Positions 1 to 7,426 of a DNA stretch of 45,279 nt are shown here, piece after piece. A program made the translations under genes and the position numbers. Origin of the DNA: Candidatus Levyibacteriota bacterium. Lineage in GTDB: Bacteria > Patescibacteriota > Microgenomatia > Levybacterales > UBA12049. The stretch spans positions 1 to 45,279 of the forward strand of contig JACPGQ010000027.1 in NCBI GenBank assembly GCA_016188975.1. Reading direction: 5' to 3'. The number at the start of each line of letters is the position of its first letter. Position 1 is the stretch's first letter. The notes beneath the pieces were generated by a model, which was not told the origin of the DNA, did no database searches, and saw nothing but the letters and a program-made list of their open reading frames with translations.

Positions 1-122
1 AATGTGGATGTAGTCGTGTAGAGGTAACGACCCGTTTCCAAAGAGAAAAAGCTCAAGCCTTTTATAAGCGATTAGGTTATGAAGCGACGTCATATAAGTT
101 CGTCAAGCCATTAATTGTATGA
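1..122 (+). CDS. GNAT-type acetyltransferase, C-terminal fragment
   Basis: Reading in the frame that starts at base 3 gives about 39 residues before the TGA at 120-122. The fragment contains the pattern AQAFYKRLGYEATSYKFVK. The A-x-x-F-Y-x-x-x-G-Y/F element is typical of the last helix and strand of GCN5-related N-acetyltransferases, which move an acetyl group from acetyl-CoA to an amine. The stop overlaps the ddl start as ATGA, so the two genes are translationally coupled. The N-terminal domain lies outside the window and the substrate cannot be told. Confidence 0.7.
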   Translation, partial: CGCSRVEVTTRFQREKAQAFYKRLGYEATSYKFVKPLIV

Positions 123-1276
123 AACCAAAAATACGGGTCGGGATTCTTTTTGGAGGACAGTCCGCAGAACATGAAGTATCACTCCAGTCTGCCAAAAATG
201 TCATCGAAGCTCTGGATAAGGAGAAATATGAGCCAATACTTCTTGGCATTGATAAACAGGGGAAATGGCATCTGCAGCAGCAATCGGAGTTTCTTCTCAA
301 TGCAAACAATCCAAAGCTTATCGCTCTTAACAAAACAGCAACCAATGTTTCTTTGACGCCGTGGAGAACTGAAAGCAATATTCAAGTGCAGGGAAATGGG
401 GGATCACAGGGAGGGGTTGATGTTATTTTTCCGGTACTCCATGGCCCCCTCGGAGAAGACGGGACTGTTCAAGGCCTTCTCAAATTAGCACATGTTCCTT
501 TTGTAGGCGCCGGTGTTCTTGGATCAGCGATCGGGATGGATAAAGACGTCATGAAGCGGCTACTCAGCGCAGCTTCAATTCTCGTTGCACGGTTTATTGT
601 GCTTACGAGTTTGCATGTTCAAAAAAAGAAATCGAAAAACAAAAATCCGCGCAAGTTCAGCGTAGGAAAAAATTGTGATGGAATTGAGTTTGAGGAGATT
701 ACAAGACTTTTAGGACTTCCTTTTTTTGTAAAGCCTGCCAATCTTGGTTCATCTGTGGGCGTGAGCAAGGTACACTTGAAGGATGAATTTCAGAAAGCAA
801 TCGACGAAGCCTTTTCCTTTGATACAAAGATTTTGATAGAAGAGTTTGTTGAGGGAAGAGAGCTCGAGTGTGCAGTTCTTGGCAATGAGAAGCCAATCGC
901 TTCTCTAGCTGGCGAAATCGTTCCTACGCATGAGTTTTATTCATACGATGCCAAGTATATTGACGAGAACGGAGCAAAGCTTCTTATTCCAGCAGACATT
1001 CCAGAGCGGGTACTGAAACGATTGCAAGACTTGGCAGTCCACGCATTCAAAACGCTTTGTTGTGAAGGGATGGCGCGCGTTGATTTTTTCCTCTCCAAAG
1101 ACGGCAAACTTTACGTCAATGAAATTAATACCATTCCTGGATTTACCAAAATAAGCATGTATCCCAAACTTTGGGAAGCGAGTGGGGTTAGTTATTCGGA
1201 ACTTATCGATCGATTAATTCAACTAGCAATAGAGCGCTTTGAAAAAGAAAAAAATCTTAAAACGAACGTTTTCTGA
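119..1276 (+). CDS. ddl: D-alanine--D-alanine ligase
   Basis: ATP-grasp ligase that joins two D-Ala molecules for the peptidoglycan stem peptide in the cytoplasm. The N-terminus has the family pattern GILFGGQSAEHEVSL (residues 8-22). The centre has the glycine-rich ATP loop VKPANLGSSVGVSKV, and the C-terminus has ARVDFF and VNEINTIPGFT, which supply Mg and ATP ligands. At 385 aa it is about 20 residues longer than the usual enzyme. The extra length is a basic stretch (rich in Lys, near residues 165-185) just before the ATP-grasp loop, where DdlA enzymes have a short linker. The start overlaps the upstream acetyltransferase stop by four bases. The assignment is firm; only the role of the basic insert is unclear. 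Confidence 0.95.
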   Translation: MKPKIRVGILFGGQSAEHEVSLQSAKNVIEALDKEKYEPILLGIDKQGKWHLQQQSEFLLNANNPKLIALNKTATNVSLTPWRTESNIQVQGNGGSQGGVDVIFPVLHGPLGEDGTVQGLLKLAHVPFVGAGVLGSAIGMDKDVMKRLLSAASILVARFIVLTSLHVQKKKSKNKNPRKFSVGKNCDGIEFEEITRLLGLPFFVKPANLGSSVGVSKVHLKDEFQKAIDEAFSFDTKILIEEFVEGRELECAVLGNEKPIASLAGEIVPTHEFYSYDAKYIDENGAKLLIPADIPERVLKRLQDLAVHAFKTLCCEGMARVDFFLSKDGKLYVNEINTIPGFTKISMYPKLWEASGVSYSELIDRLIQLAIERFEKEKNLKTNVF

Positions 1277-1287
1277 ACATAATCCGC

Positions 1288-1309
1288 GGGTGGAGCCTCT
1301 CATCCACCC
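1288..1309. repeat. Small intergenic hairpin after ddl
   Basis: GGGTGGA (1288-1294) and TCCACCC (1303-1309) form a perfect 7-bp stem with an 8-nt loop, 11 bases after the ddl stop. No T-run follows, so it is not a classical terminator. It may be an mRNA-stabilising hairpin or a small member of the palindromic repeats seen across the window. Confidence 0.45.
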
Positions 1310-1340
1310 CAAGGGTGGGCAGCAGGAAAACGATAATAGT

Positions 1341-1895
1341 ATGCAAAGAGCTATTTCAGTTCATGGGTGGGGAGGACATCCCGATGAGGGGTGGAGACCA
1401 TGGCTTGGCAAAGAACTGGAAAAAAACGGAATCACGTTCATCAGTCCGTTGATGCCAAATACTCAGCTTCCTCAGCAGGGAGAATGGGTCTCATTCCTGC
1501 AAAAGACAGTCGGGAGACCTGATACCAAGACGTATCTTATCGGGCATAGTCTCGGAGTAATTGGAATACTTCGATATTTAGAAACCCTTCAAAAAGACGA
1601 AGAGATTGGTGGAGTAGTGTTCGTTGCAGGTTTTACTGATGATTTGGGAATCCCGGAGCTTACAAATTTTTTCCAAAAGCCTATTGATTGGCAGAAGATA
1701 AAAACACATGTTGATAAGGTTGTTTCTTTACAATCTGATAATGATCCGTATGGTTTGGCAAAATACAATGAAGATTTTAAGAAGCATTTGAATGCAGAGA
1801 CATTTTTGCTACATGACCGGAAGCACTTTTCTGGAGATGACGGCATTACGGAATTACCAGAAGCTCTGCACGCACTACGTGATATCATGATTTAA
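1341..1895 (+). CDS. RBBP9/YdeN-family serine hydrolase
   Basis: Small alpha/beta hydrolase of about 184 aa, the usual size of the RBBP9/YdeN family. Visible motifs are HGWGGHPDEGW near the N-terminus (oxyanion region), the nucleophile elbow GHSLG, an acidic residue in SDNDPYG and the catalytic His in DRKHFSGDDG. The start at 1341 is chosen because homology begins at MQRAISVHGWGG; the open frame extends upstream to 1239 but only into ddl and non-conserved sequence. A weak AGGA lies about 12 bases upstream. Substrates of this family are mostly unknown. The last codons and stop lie inside a 26-bp perfect palindrome. Confidence 0.85.
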   Translation: MQRAISVHGWGGHPDEGWRPWLGKELEKNGITFISPLMPNTQLPQQGEWVSFLQKTVGRPDTKTYLIGHSLGVIGILRYLETLQKDEEIGGVVFVAGFTDDLGIPELTNFFQKPIDWQKIKTHVDKVVSLQSDNDPYGLAKYNEDFKKHLNAETFLLHDRKHFSGDDGITELPEALHALRDIMI

Positions 1896-1906
1896 ATCAT
1901 GATATC
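1881..1906. repeat. 26-bp perfect palindrome over the hydrolase stop codon
   Basis: The 13-base half gatatcatgattt is followed directly by its exact reverse complement. It encodes the last residues and the TAA stop of the hydrolase and ends 8 bases before the maf start. There is no T-run, so it is either a cruciform/operator-type site or an RNA hairpin separating the two cistrons. Confidence 0.8.
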
Positions 1907-1914
1907 AACACAAT

Positions 1915-2502
1915 ATGAGAATGATAATACTTGCATCTTCATCCCCACGACGTAAGCAGCTTCTTGAGAGCTTGGGGATTGATTTTAAGGTAGTGCCGAG
2001 CAATATCGAGGAAAAACTGAATCCCCGGCTGAGGATAGCTGCACAGGCGGTTGAGCTCTCAAGACAGAAGGCTCAAGCAGTGTTGCTAAAAGCCCCGAAG
2101 GGATCAATCATTCTTGCTGCTGATACTCTTGTAGAGCTAGATGGAGACCTTATAGGAAAACCTGAGACAATTGAAGAAGCAAAAAGAATGTTGCGCAGAC
2201 AACAGGGAAAAGTGCAAACGGTTGTTACCGGCTTTACTATCGTTGATAAAGATTCAGAAAAAGTCATATCTGGTGCAGAGGAGACGAGAGTTTGGATGAG
2301 AAAATTGACAGTCAGAGAGATAGATGCATACGTTAGGAAAGAATATGTGCTTGATAAAGCTGGCGGGTATGCGATGCAAGGAATAGGATCAGTGCTGTTT
2401 GAAAAAATTGAGGGAGATTATTTCAATGTGGTTGGTTTGCCTATGGCAAAAGTCTTTCTTAAACTGAAAAAATTTGGTTTTGATATCCTTAAGAATTTTT
2501 GA
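1915..2502 (+). CDS. maf: Maf family nucleoside-triphosphate pyrophosphatase
   Basis: House-cleaning pyrophosphatase that hydrolyses non-canonical or methylated nucleoside triphosphates to monophosphates; the family was first known as septum-formation inhibitors. The phosphate-binding pattern SSSPRRKQLL is at residues 8-17. The catalytic Asp region AADTLVELDGDLIGKP is at 68-83 (Asp70), and the C-terminal AGGYAMQGIG and EGDYFNVVGLP motifs are intact. At 195 aa it has the normal length. A second ATG six bases inside (1921) is an equally possible start. A hairpin with a short T-run follows the stop. Confidence 0.93.
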   Translation: MRMIILASSSPRRKQLLESLGIDFKVVPSNIEEKLNPRLRIAAQAVELSRQKAQAVLLKAPKGSIILAADTLVELDGDLIGKPETIEEAKRMLRRQQGKVQTVVTGFTIVDKDSEKVISGAEETRVWMRKLTVREIDAYVRKEYVLDKAGGYAMQGIGSVLFEKIEGDYFNVVGLPMAKVFLKLKKFGFDILKNF

Positions 2503-2511
2503 TTCATAATT

Positions 2512-2552
2512 CACGCAAAATATCTCAATTGAGAAAAATTGCGTGGTTTTTC
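2512..2552 (+). terminator. Probable intrinsic terminator after maf
   Basis: CACGCAA (2512-2518) pairs with TTGCGTG (2539-2545). The loop contains the self-complementary CTCAATTGAG, which extends the stem, and GTTTTTC follows. It lies between maf and the peptide deformylase gene. The stem is AT-rich and the T-run short, so termination may be partial. Confidence 0.5.
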
Positions 2553-2578
2553 AGAAAGAGCATTGTGAATAATTATCT

Positions 2579-3193
2579 ATGACTCTAAAACGACTTTCGC
2601 CAGAAGATCCGAGGCTTAGACAGGTTTGTGAAGACATGTCATTAGCTGAGCTGAGAAGGAAAGAGATGCAAAAGACTATTGATTCTCTTCTTGATTTCGT
2701 TTTTCAAAGAAATAACAAAGGACCTGCTCATAATAAAAAAAAGCCGACCATTATTGGTCTTTCTGCCAACCAAGTCGGAGTGATGAAACGGATTTGTATC
2801 GTTGACTTGGCAATACGAAGGAAAGGATATAGTGAAATTCATGTTCTGGTAAATCCTCATATTACCTGGAGGTCAAAAACCATGCAACTTCGCAAAGAAG
2901 GTTGTGTCAATCTCCCAAATATCTGGGGGTACGTTCCTCGCAGTATAAAAATTGATGTTTCGTATCTTGACCGATGGGGAAATTCCTATGAGATGCGTGC
3001 AGTGGGGTGGGCGGCGACACTTATTCAGCATGAAGTAGACCATCTCAATGGCCTCCTCTTTATTGACCGTATTGAAGACCCCAAAAAAGCGCTGCATGTT
3101 GAGGAATCGGATTTCTTAGCATATAAGAAAGATCCAAAAAAGTGGGATAAATATATCGATGTTTCGAAATTAACCCGAGCAATTTCAAAGTAG
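2579..3193 (+). CDS. def: Peptide deformylase
   Basis: Metalloenzyme that removes the formyl group from the N-terminal Met of new proteins. All three family motifs are present: GLSANQVG (residues 60-67, Gln65), EGCVNLP with metal-ligand Cys109, and QHEVDH with His151, catalytic Glu152 and His155. Compared with the standard enzyme (about 170 aa) this 204-aa protein has a longer basic loop between the first helix and motif 1 (residues 40-57) and a C-terminal extension. It converges with the following minus-strand gene, only six bases apart. The identification is solid; Val-Asn replaces the usual Leu-Ser after the motif 2 Cys. Confidence 0.93.
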   Translation: MTLKRLSPEDPRLRQVCEDMSLAELRRKEMQKTIDSLLDFVFQRNNKGPAHNKKKPTIIGLSANQVGVMKRICIVDLAIRRKGYSEIHVLVNPHITWRSKTMQLRKEGCVNLPNIWGYVPRSIKIDVSYLDRWGNSYEMRAVGWAATLIQHEVDHLNGLLFIDRIEDPKKALHVEESDFLAYKKDPKKWDKYIDVSKLTRAISK

Positions 3194-3199
3194 CTGGAG

Positions 3200-3814
3200 T
3201 TACTTGGATCCGAGGAGTTTACGGTAGACGTAAGCGTATGCCAGCATGGTGATTGGAACGGTTATAAAGAGGCCAATGCCGAGTGCGAGTGCTCCGACAA
3301 TATTGATAAGGCCGCAGGCTAGACCAAAGAGCAACAGATCCCACTTCACGCCTTTTGTTATCTCACCGCTTTTTTTGAGTGCTTCAAGTGGTCCCATATT
3401 TTTGTCGACGATAAGATAGCTATAGAAATGATACTTAATGCCAAAAATAATGCCCGGAATGATCAGGAGAAGCAAGCCTACGCCGACAAGTATCGCGTAG
3501 ATAATTGATGAGAGGATAAAATTAAGAAGAAGTGGATAGCCATTAAATAAATCTACTATCTCTGCTTTTTTGTTGTCGATAATTTTTAGTGAAATTTTAA
3601 TTGCTCCAAGGCTAACAAGCATTGAAAGCACCCAGACCGCAAGACTGAGAAGTCCTGAGAGCATCGGCGTATCTTCACGAAGTCCCTGCAGAAGGAAGTT
3701 TGGCGCGAAGTTTACAAGACCCGTGATCAAAATCACGACGACGAAGAAAGGGAGATGGGCTTTGGTTGTCTGCCAACCATATGAGAGCGCTCCACCAATG
3801 GTAAATTTTTTCAT
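3200..3814 (-). CDS. Polytopic membrane protein, DUF975-like
   Basis: A 204-aa protein with about five or six hydrophobic segments, including strongly hydrophobic blocks near residues 20-40, 52-75, 100-128 and 160-195. The pattern LLIIPGIIFGIKYHFYSYL followed by a loop with GPLEALKKSGEITKG resembles the DUF975 and related membrane families, where a Pro-Gly in a helix precedes an aromatic-rich turn and a short amphipathic helix. Function is unknown. It has a well-formed promoter whose -10 ends 8 bases before the ATG, so the message should be nearly leaderless. Confidence 0.75.
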   Translation of the reverse strand: MKKFTIGGALSYGWQTTKAHLPFFVVVILITGLVNFAPNFLLQGLREDTPMLSGLLSLAVWVLSMLVSLGAIKISLKIIDNKKAEIVDLFNGYPLLLNFILSSIIYAILVGVGLLLLIIPGIIFGIKYHFYSYLIVDKNMGPLEALKKSGEITKGVKWDLLLFGLACGLINIVGALALGIGLFITVPITMLAYAYVYRKLLGSK

Positions 3815-3822
3815 CCATGATC

Positions 3823-3851
3823 AGCGTAGGGAGTTTTGTACCCTTTGTCAA
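3823..3851 (-). promoter_or_regulatory. Promoter of the DUF975-like gene
   Basis: On the minus strand: -35 TTGACA (3851-3846), 17-nt spacer, -10 TACGCT (3828-3823). The start codon at 3814 is 8 nt beyond the -10, so transcription should begin within about two bases of the ATG. Confidence 0.6.
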
Positions 3852-3884
3852 GAGGTGGATGCGTAAGTATTCAATGCGCGGGCT

Positions 3885-4361
3885 TTACCCCTCATTACCT
3901 ATCTCATTAAGAGCAATGTCAAAAAGGGCATTAGTGTCTACACCATTTTCTTCTAGGATGTCGAATATTGGACTTCTTGAACTGGGAATAATCTTAAAGA
4001 ATAAAATAGATGGTGTAACTGCAGGGAGTTTTCGTTTTTCAGCAGTCAATCTTGCATCATTTATTATGTTTTTACTGTGCCAGGTGAACGGAGGACTGTT
4101 TGTGAAATACGGGAGTCGGTCATCAACTTTTCCTAGAAATCTTGTTGATAATGCTATATGTAACCTGGTAATCGAACCTCCATGTTCTGTGATAAGTTTT
4201 TGAATGTCTTCAAAGTCTAGCAATCCTCTGAAAAGATCGACCTCGTCGATGTAATTATTTCTGACGTCTAGAGCGTTCTGCCTTACAGAGGCAACCATAC
4301 GTTCTAGCTCCTCTGAGAGTGGAGGCAGGTCCGGAAGAGGTGCATATTCTGCATCAGTCAT
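3885..4361 (-). CDS. Clp N-terminal (ClpR) repeat protein without ATPase
   Basis: A 158-aa protein that looks like the two-repeat Clp N domain alone. Repeat 1 is near residues 20-60 (VRQNALDVRNNYIDEVDLFRGLL) and repeat 2 is near 105-150, with AEKRKLPAVTPSILFFKII and LEENGVDTNALF matching the pattern Ala-x5-hydrophobic, His/Asp-Leu-Leu, then L-x-x-x-G-V-D. In ClpA/ClpC this domain binds substrates or adaptors. Here no AAA+ module follows, so the protein may be an adaptor or free substrate-binding domain. It lies directly downstream of tRNA-Leu on the same strand and probably shares its transcript. Confidence 0.65.
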   Translation of the reverse strand: MTDAEYAPLPDLPPLSEELERMVASVRQNALDVRNNYIDEVDLFRGLLDFEDIQKLITEHGGSITRLHIALSTRFLGKVDDRLPYFTNSPPFTWHSKNIINDARLTAEKRKLPAVTPSILFFKIIPSSRSPIFDILEENGVDTNALFDIALNEIGNEG

Positions 4362-4371
4362 GTGTATAAAG

Positions 4372-4454
4372 TGGGCGAGGAGAGATTCGAACTCTCAAGA
4401 CCTTGCAGTCAATAGTTTTTGAGACTATCGCGTATACCGTTCCGCCACTCGCCC
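4372..4454 (-). tRNA. tRNA-Leu (anticodon CAA)
   Basis: On the minus strand the 7-bp acceptor stem GGGCGAG/CTCGCCC encloses a D arm and the anticodon stem ATAGT/ACTAT with loop CTCAAAA (anticodon CAA, reads UUG). A long variable arm typical of class II tRNAs follows, then the T arm GAGAG-TTCGAAT-CTCTC and discriminator A at 4372. CCA is not encoded: the next bases are C-T-T. The long variable arm, discriminator A and anticodon all agree on leucine. Confidence 0.95.
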
Positions 4455-4467
4455 GCATATTTACCAT

Positions 4468-4496
4468 TTGAGATTTGCCTTTCTATATTATATACT
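4468..4496 (+). promoter_or_regulatory. Promoter of the NIF3-family gene (leaderless)
   Basis: -35 TTGAGA (4468-4473), 17-nt spacer, -10 TATACT (4491-4496), then 7 nt to the ATG at 4504. The predicted start point falls on the start codon. Confidence 0.7.
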
Positions 4497-4515
4497 TGAA
4501 GCTATGACGATTCAA
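4487..4515 (-). promoter_or_regulatory. Promoter of tRNA-Leu
   Basis: On the minus strand: -35 TTGAAT (4515-4510), 17-nt spacer, perfect -10 TATAAT (4492-4487). The start point would be near 4480, about 26 nt before the mature tRNA. The -35 lies inside the NIF3-family coding region, and the -10 overlaps that gene's own -10 on the other strand. Confidence 0.6.
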
Positions 4516-5460
4516 CAAATTTACGATTTGGCAGTTGCGATGGGAATGAAGGCAGATCCTCGTGGAGCAGCCGGAGTGAAAGAGTTTATGTCCCATACAA
4601 GACAACAATACGAAAAACTCTCTGAGAAAAAAAAGAAATATTTTGATAAAGAAAGCCTGATCCATCCGTACTCAGACTCCCGTCTTCTGTTTGGTGACCC
4701 CAAAAAGCAAGTGAAAAAAGTTATGGCCGGTATTGATGCTGAGGTGGGAGAAGTTCTCATGGTTGATAGACTCAATGAGCGTCGGGAGCATATAGACCTT
4801 CTTATCTCTCACCATCCTGATGGGCATGCTCTCTCCAGTTTGCATGAGGTTATGGACGTTCAGATTGACATGTACAAAGAAGCAGGTGTGCCGGAAAATA
4901 TTGCCGATGCGCTTTTTGAAGAGCGAAAGGGAGAAGTAAAAAGGCGATTTAACCCACTTAACCACGCGCGCACTGTTGACGCTGCGAGACTTTTAGGCGT
5001 ACCACTTCTCGCTCTTCACACGATTTGGGACAACATGGGTCATGACTTCATGGAGAAATACGTTGGCAAACGTACGTTCTATACTGCTGGAGATGTGCTT
5101 GATTATATTAACGAGATCCCTGAATTTATTGAAGCGATCAAAGGGAAGGCAGGGCCGGCGCTTGTTTCAGGGTCAGAAAATCGTCGAGCAGGGAAAATCG
5201 TCGTCGGATTTACTGGGGGTACAAATCCCTCAGTTGAGCTTTATAAAGAGATGGCAAAGGCAGGAGTAGGAACAATTATTGAAATGCACGTCGGGGAAGA
5301 TGCACTGAAAGAGCTTCGAAAGCTCCACGTCAATGTTATCGATGCTGGACACATGGCTGCAGATTCTATCGGCGCAAATCTCTTCCTCGACCAACTTGAA
5401 AAACACGGCATTGAGGTTGTCCCGTGTTCGGGACTGGTGAGAATCAAGAGAGTGAAATAG
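4504..5460 (+). CDS. NIF3/DUF34-family metal-binding protein
   Basis: A 318-aa protein of the NIF3 (NGG1-interacting factor 3-like) family, often annotated as GTP cyclohydrolase 1 type 2 homologue although its biochemical role is unsettled. The two metal-binding regions are visible: DLLISHHPDGHA near residue 100 (family DLIITHHP) and VIDAGHMAADSIG near 275 (family VIDAGHYASE). In the second motif Ala-Asp replaces the usual Ser-Glu metal ligand. The start at 4504 is preferred over the in-frame 4468 codon because 4468 is part of the promoter and 4504 sits 7 nt after the -10. Confidence 0.75.
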   Translation: MTIQQIYDLAVAMGMKADPRGAAGVKEFMSHTRQQYEKLSEKKKKYFDKESLIHPYSDSRLLFGDPKKQVKKVMAGIDAEVGEVLMVDRLNERREHIDLLISHHPDGHALSSLHEVMDVQIDMYKEAGVPENIADALFEERKGEVKRRFNPLNHARTVDAARLLGVPLLALHTIWDNMGHDFMEKYVGKRTFYTAGDVLDYINEIPEFIEAIKGKAGPALVSGSENRRAGKIVVGFTGGTNPSVELYKEMAKAGVGTIIEMHVGEDALKELRKLHVNVIDAGHMAADSIGANLFLDQLEKHGIEVVPCSGLVRIKRVK

Positions 5461-5463
5461 CTA

Positions 5464-5488
5464 GATAGTTACATAGTTACATGGTTAA
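5464..5488. repeat. 8-bp tandem repeat before efp
   Basis: Units ATAGTTAC, ATAGTTAC and ATGGTTAA run in tandem just after the NIF3-family stop codon. The stretch resembles the GTTAC/GTCAC tandem units at the carA-carB junction. Confidence 0.5.
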
Positions 5489-5513
5489 ATAGAATAATTT
5501 GCGTTCTAGCCAT

Positions 5514-5543
5514 ATAGCTATTCAGCTATGTAGCCATTTTTTT
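5514..5543 (+). terminator. Possible intrinsic terminator upstream of efp
   Basis: ATAGCT (5514-5519) pairs with AGCTAT (5524-5529) across a 4-nt loop. Eight bases later there is a run of T (from 5537). The distance between stem and T-run is longer than in a textbook terminator. Confidence 0.3.
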
Positions 5544-5546
5544 ATT

Positions 5547-6101
5547 ATGATTTCAGTCAACGATTTACGAGCCGGCACAACATACGAAGAAGCTGGGCAG
5601 CTTTTGCAGGTGCTTTCATTTGAGCATATCAAGATGGGTAGGGGGAGTGCTAATATCAAGGTAAAAGTTCGCAATGTCCGAAGCGGTGACACAATGGAAA
5701 AAAGCTACATCAATACCGCGAAGGTACAGAATGTAGCGGTGTATAAGAGGGAAATGCAGTTTTTATATAAGGATGAGGATAGCTGCTACTTCATGCATCC
5801 TGAGACATTTGAGCAAATTGCCATATCGCTCCAGCTTATCCCTGATCATCAATTTCTCAAAGAAGGGGAGAGTTTTCCGGTCAGCTTTTTAGGCCAGGAG
5901 CCCCTATCAGTGCTTCTCCCGCCAAAAATGGTGTTTCGCGTTGTCGAAACAGGTCCTTCTATAAAAGGAAACTCTGCTACCAATGTCTTTAAAGATGCGA
6001 TTTTGGAAAACGGCATAAAAACCAAACTGCCTCTTTTTATCAACACTGGTGATACAATACGTGTTGATACGAGAACTGGGAACTACACCGAAAAAGCGTA
6101 G
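5547..6101 (+). CDS. efp: Translation elongation factor P
   Basis: EF-P relieves ribosome stalling at proline stretches. The 184-aa length and three-domain composition fit: an N-terminal KOW-like domain (MISVNDLRAGTTY), then two OB-fold domains ending in the signature VDTRTGNYTEKA. The start at 5547 is where homology begins; the longer frame to 5499 only adds intergenic sequence. The tip of domain I, which in many bacteria reads PGKG with a modified lysine, reads MGRG here. The residue is therefore Arg and the preceding Pro is lost. No Shine-Dalgarno is visible before the ATG. Neighbouring genes include no EF-P modification enzyme. Confidence 0.92.
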   Translation: MISVNDLRAGTTYEEAGQLLQVLSFEHIKMGRGSANIKVKVRNVRSGDTMEKSYINTAKVQNVAVYKREMQFLYKDEDSCYFMHPETFEQIAISLQLIPDHQFLKEGESFPVSFLGQEPLSVLLPPKMVFRVVETGPSIKGNSATNVFKDAILENGIKTKLPLFINTGDTIRVDTRTGNYTEKA

Positions 6102-6157
6102 GGATCTGTTTCTCCTTGCTTCGCTGTTTATAATTACGTAGGAGTAAGGAATATTGC

Positions 6158-7423
6158 ATGAAGTACTCCATTATTGACGCCCTGCGGGTTAAACCATTTG
6201 CATACCTCATGTCTGCTGAGCTTTTCACTCAGCTCGGAGCGAATATTTTTAACTTCTACCTGATCCTCGTCGTTTTTTCCCTGACAAGTTCAAATATAGC
6301 AGTTGCCGGAATTGTGCTTTCTTTTACCATCCCAGCAATCCTATTTGGAGTACCAGCAGGCGTCTATGTAGACAGGTGGGAAAAAAAACGAGTGTTATTT
6401 TTATCGAATTTTATCCGCGCCTTTCTTCTCATCTTTCTTGCTTTCTTCCATCAAAACTTGCTCATCATATTTGTCATCTCATTTTTGATCGCAGTGTTAA
6501 CGCAGTTTTTTATTCCAGCTGAATCACCAATCATCCCGCTCATCGTCCCGCAGAAGCTGCTCTTGTCAGCAAATGCACTCTTCGGCTTGGGGATATACGG
6601 CTCGATGCTTATTGCATTTATTCTCTCGGGCCCAATCATTATTCTGTTTGGACAAGTAAAGACGCTACTTCTACTCGCTTGTATGTTTTTCGCAAGTTGT
6701 TTTTTTCTCTGGTTAATGATGGTACCCACCAGAACTTCAAAGAATCACAAGGGTGTCGGAAAAGTTACGAAAGCCATGGTTGAGGAGATACGTGACGTTG
6801 TACGTCTCTTATCAAATACGAAAGAAGTCCACCACTCATTATTCCTACTCGCGCTCTCACAAGTACTGATTCTCTTGATAGCATCACTTGCTCCTGGATA
6901 TGCTACATCTGTTCTCAAGGTAACAGTTGAGAGTTTTCCGATTTTGTTTATTGCTCCTGCAGCATGCGGTGTTTTTATAGGGGCAATTTCTGTGAGCCTT
7001 CTTCAGAAGGTAAAAAGGGATAAAATTATCACGATTGGTCTTTTTCTCTCAGGAGCTGCAATGCTTATTCTTCCATACGGTTCGAGGATAGCTGCAAAAG
7101 ATGTTATTATCACTATCAATCAGTATCTTCCCTTGTTTCTTAACGTAACAATCCATCATATTGTTACACTCCTTGCGTTTCTGCTGGGCTTCTCAAACGC
7201 TTTTGTCTTCGTACCGTCCAATACGATTCTTCAGGAGAAGACATCTGATGAAGTCCGTGGAAAAGTGTATGGGGTGCTTAATACGATTGTCGGTATTTTT
7301 TCACTACTTCCGCTTATTATTGCAGGTTGGCTTTCAGATGTTCTCGGAGTTGCAGCAGTTATTGTCGGCATAGGCATTACGCTTCTCGGACTTGGGATAT
7401 TTCGAGTGATTTTTAAAGTATAA
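6158..7423 (+). CDS. Major facilitator superfamily transporter
   Basis: A 421-aa polytopic inner-membrane protein with about 12 hydrophobic helices. The loop between TM2 and TM3 carries the MFS motif A variant GVPAGVYVDRWEKKRVL (residues ~62-78). It resembles the MFS_3/EntS-type exporters, but the substrate cannot be told. A GGAGTAAGGA Shine-Dalgarno region precedes the start. It is followed after 3 nt by the Lgt-like gene and then the pseudouridine synthase, which suggests one transcript. Confidence 0.85.
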   Translation: MKYSIIDALRVKPFAYLMSAELFTQLGANIFNFYLILVVFSLTSSNIAVAGIVLSFTIPAILFGVPAGVYVDRWEKKRVLFLSNFIRAFLLIFLAFFHQNLLIIFVISFLIAVLTQFFIPAESPIIPLIVPQKLLLSANALFGLGIYGSMLIAFILSGPIIILFGQVKTLLLLACMFFASCFFLWLMMVPTRTSKNHKGVGKVTKAMVEEIRDVVRLLSNTKEVHHSLFLLALSQVLILLIASLAPGYATSVLKVTVESFPILFIAPAACGVFIGAISVSLLQKVKRDKIITIGLFLSGAAMLILPYGSRIAAKDVIITINQYLPLFLNVTIHHIVTLLAFLLGFSNAFVFVPSNTILQEKTSDEVRGKVYGVLNTIVGIFSLLPLIIAGWLSDVLGVAAVIVGIGITLLGLGIFRVIFKV

Positions 7424-7426
7424 CAT

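Noticed and set aside
1239-1340. Upstream extension of the hydrolase gene
   Set aside because: It overlaps ddl and crosses a hairpin, and family homology begins only at 1341.
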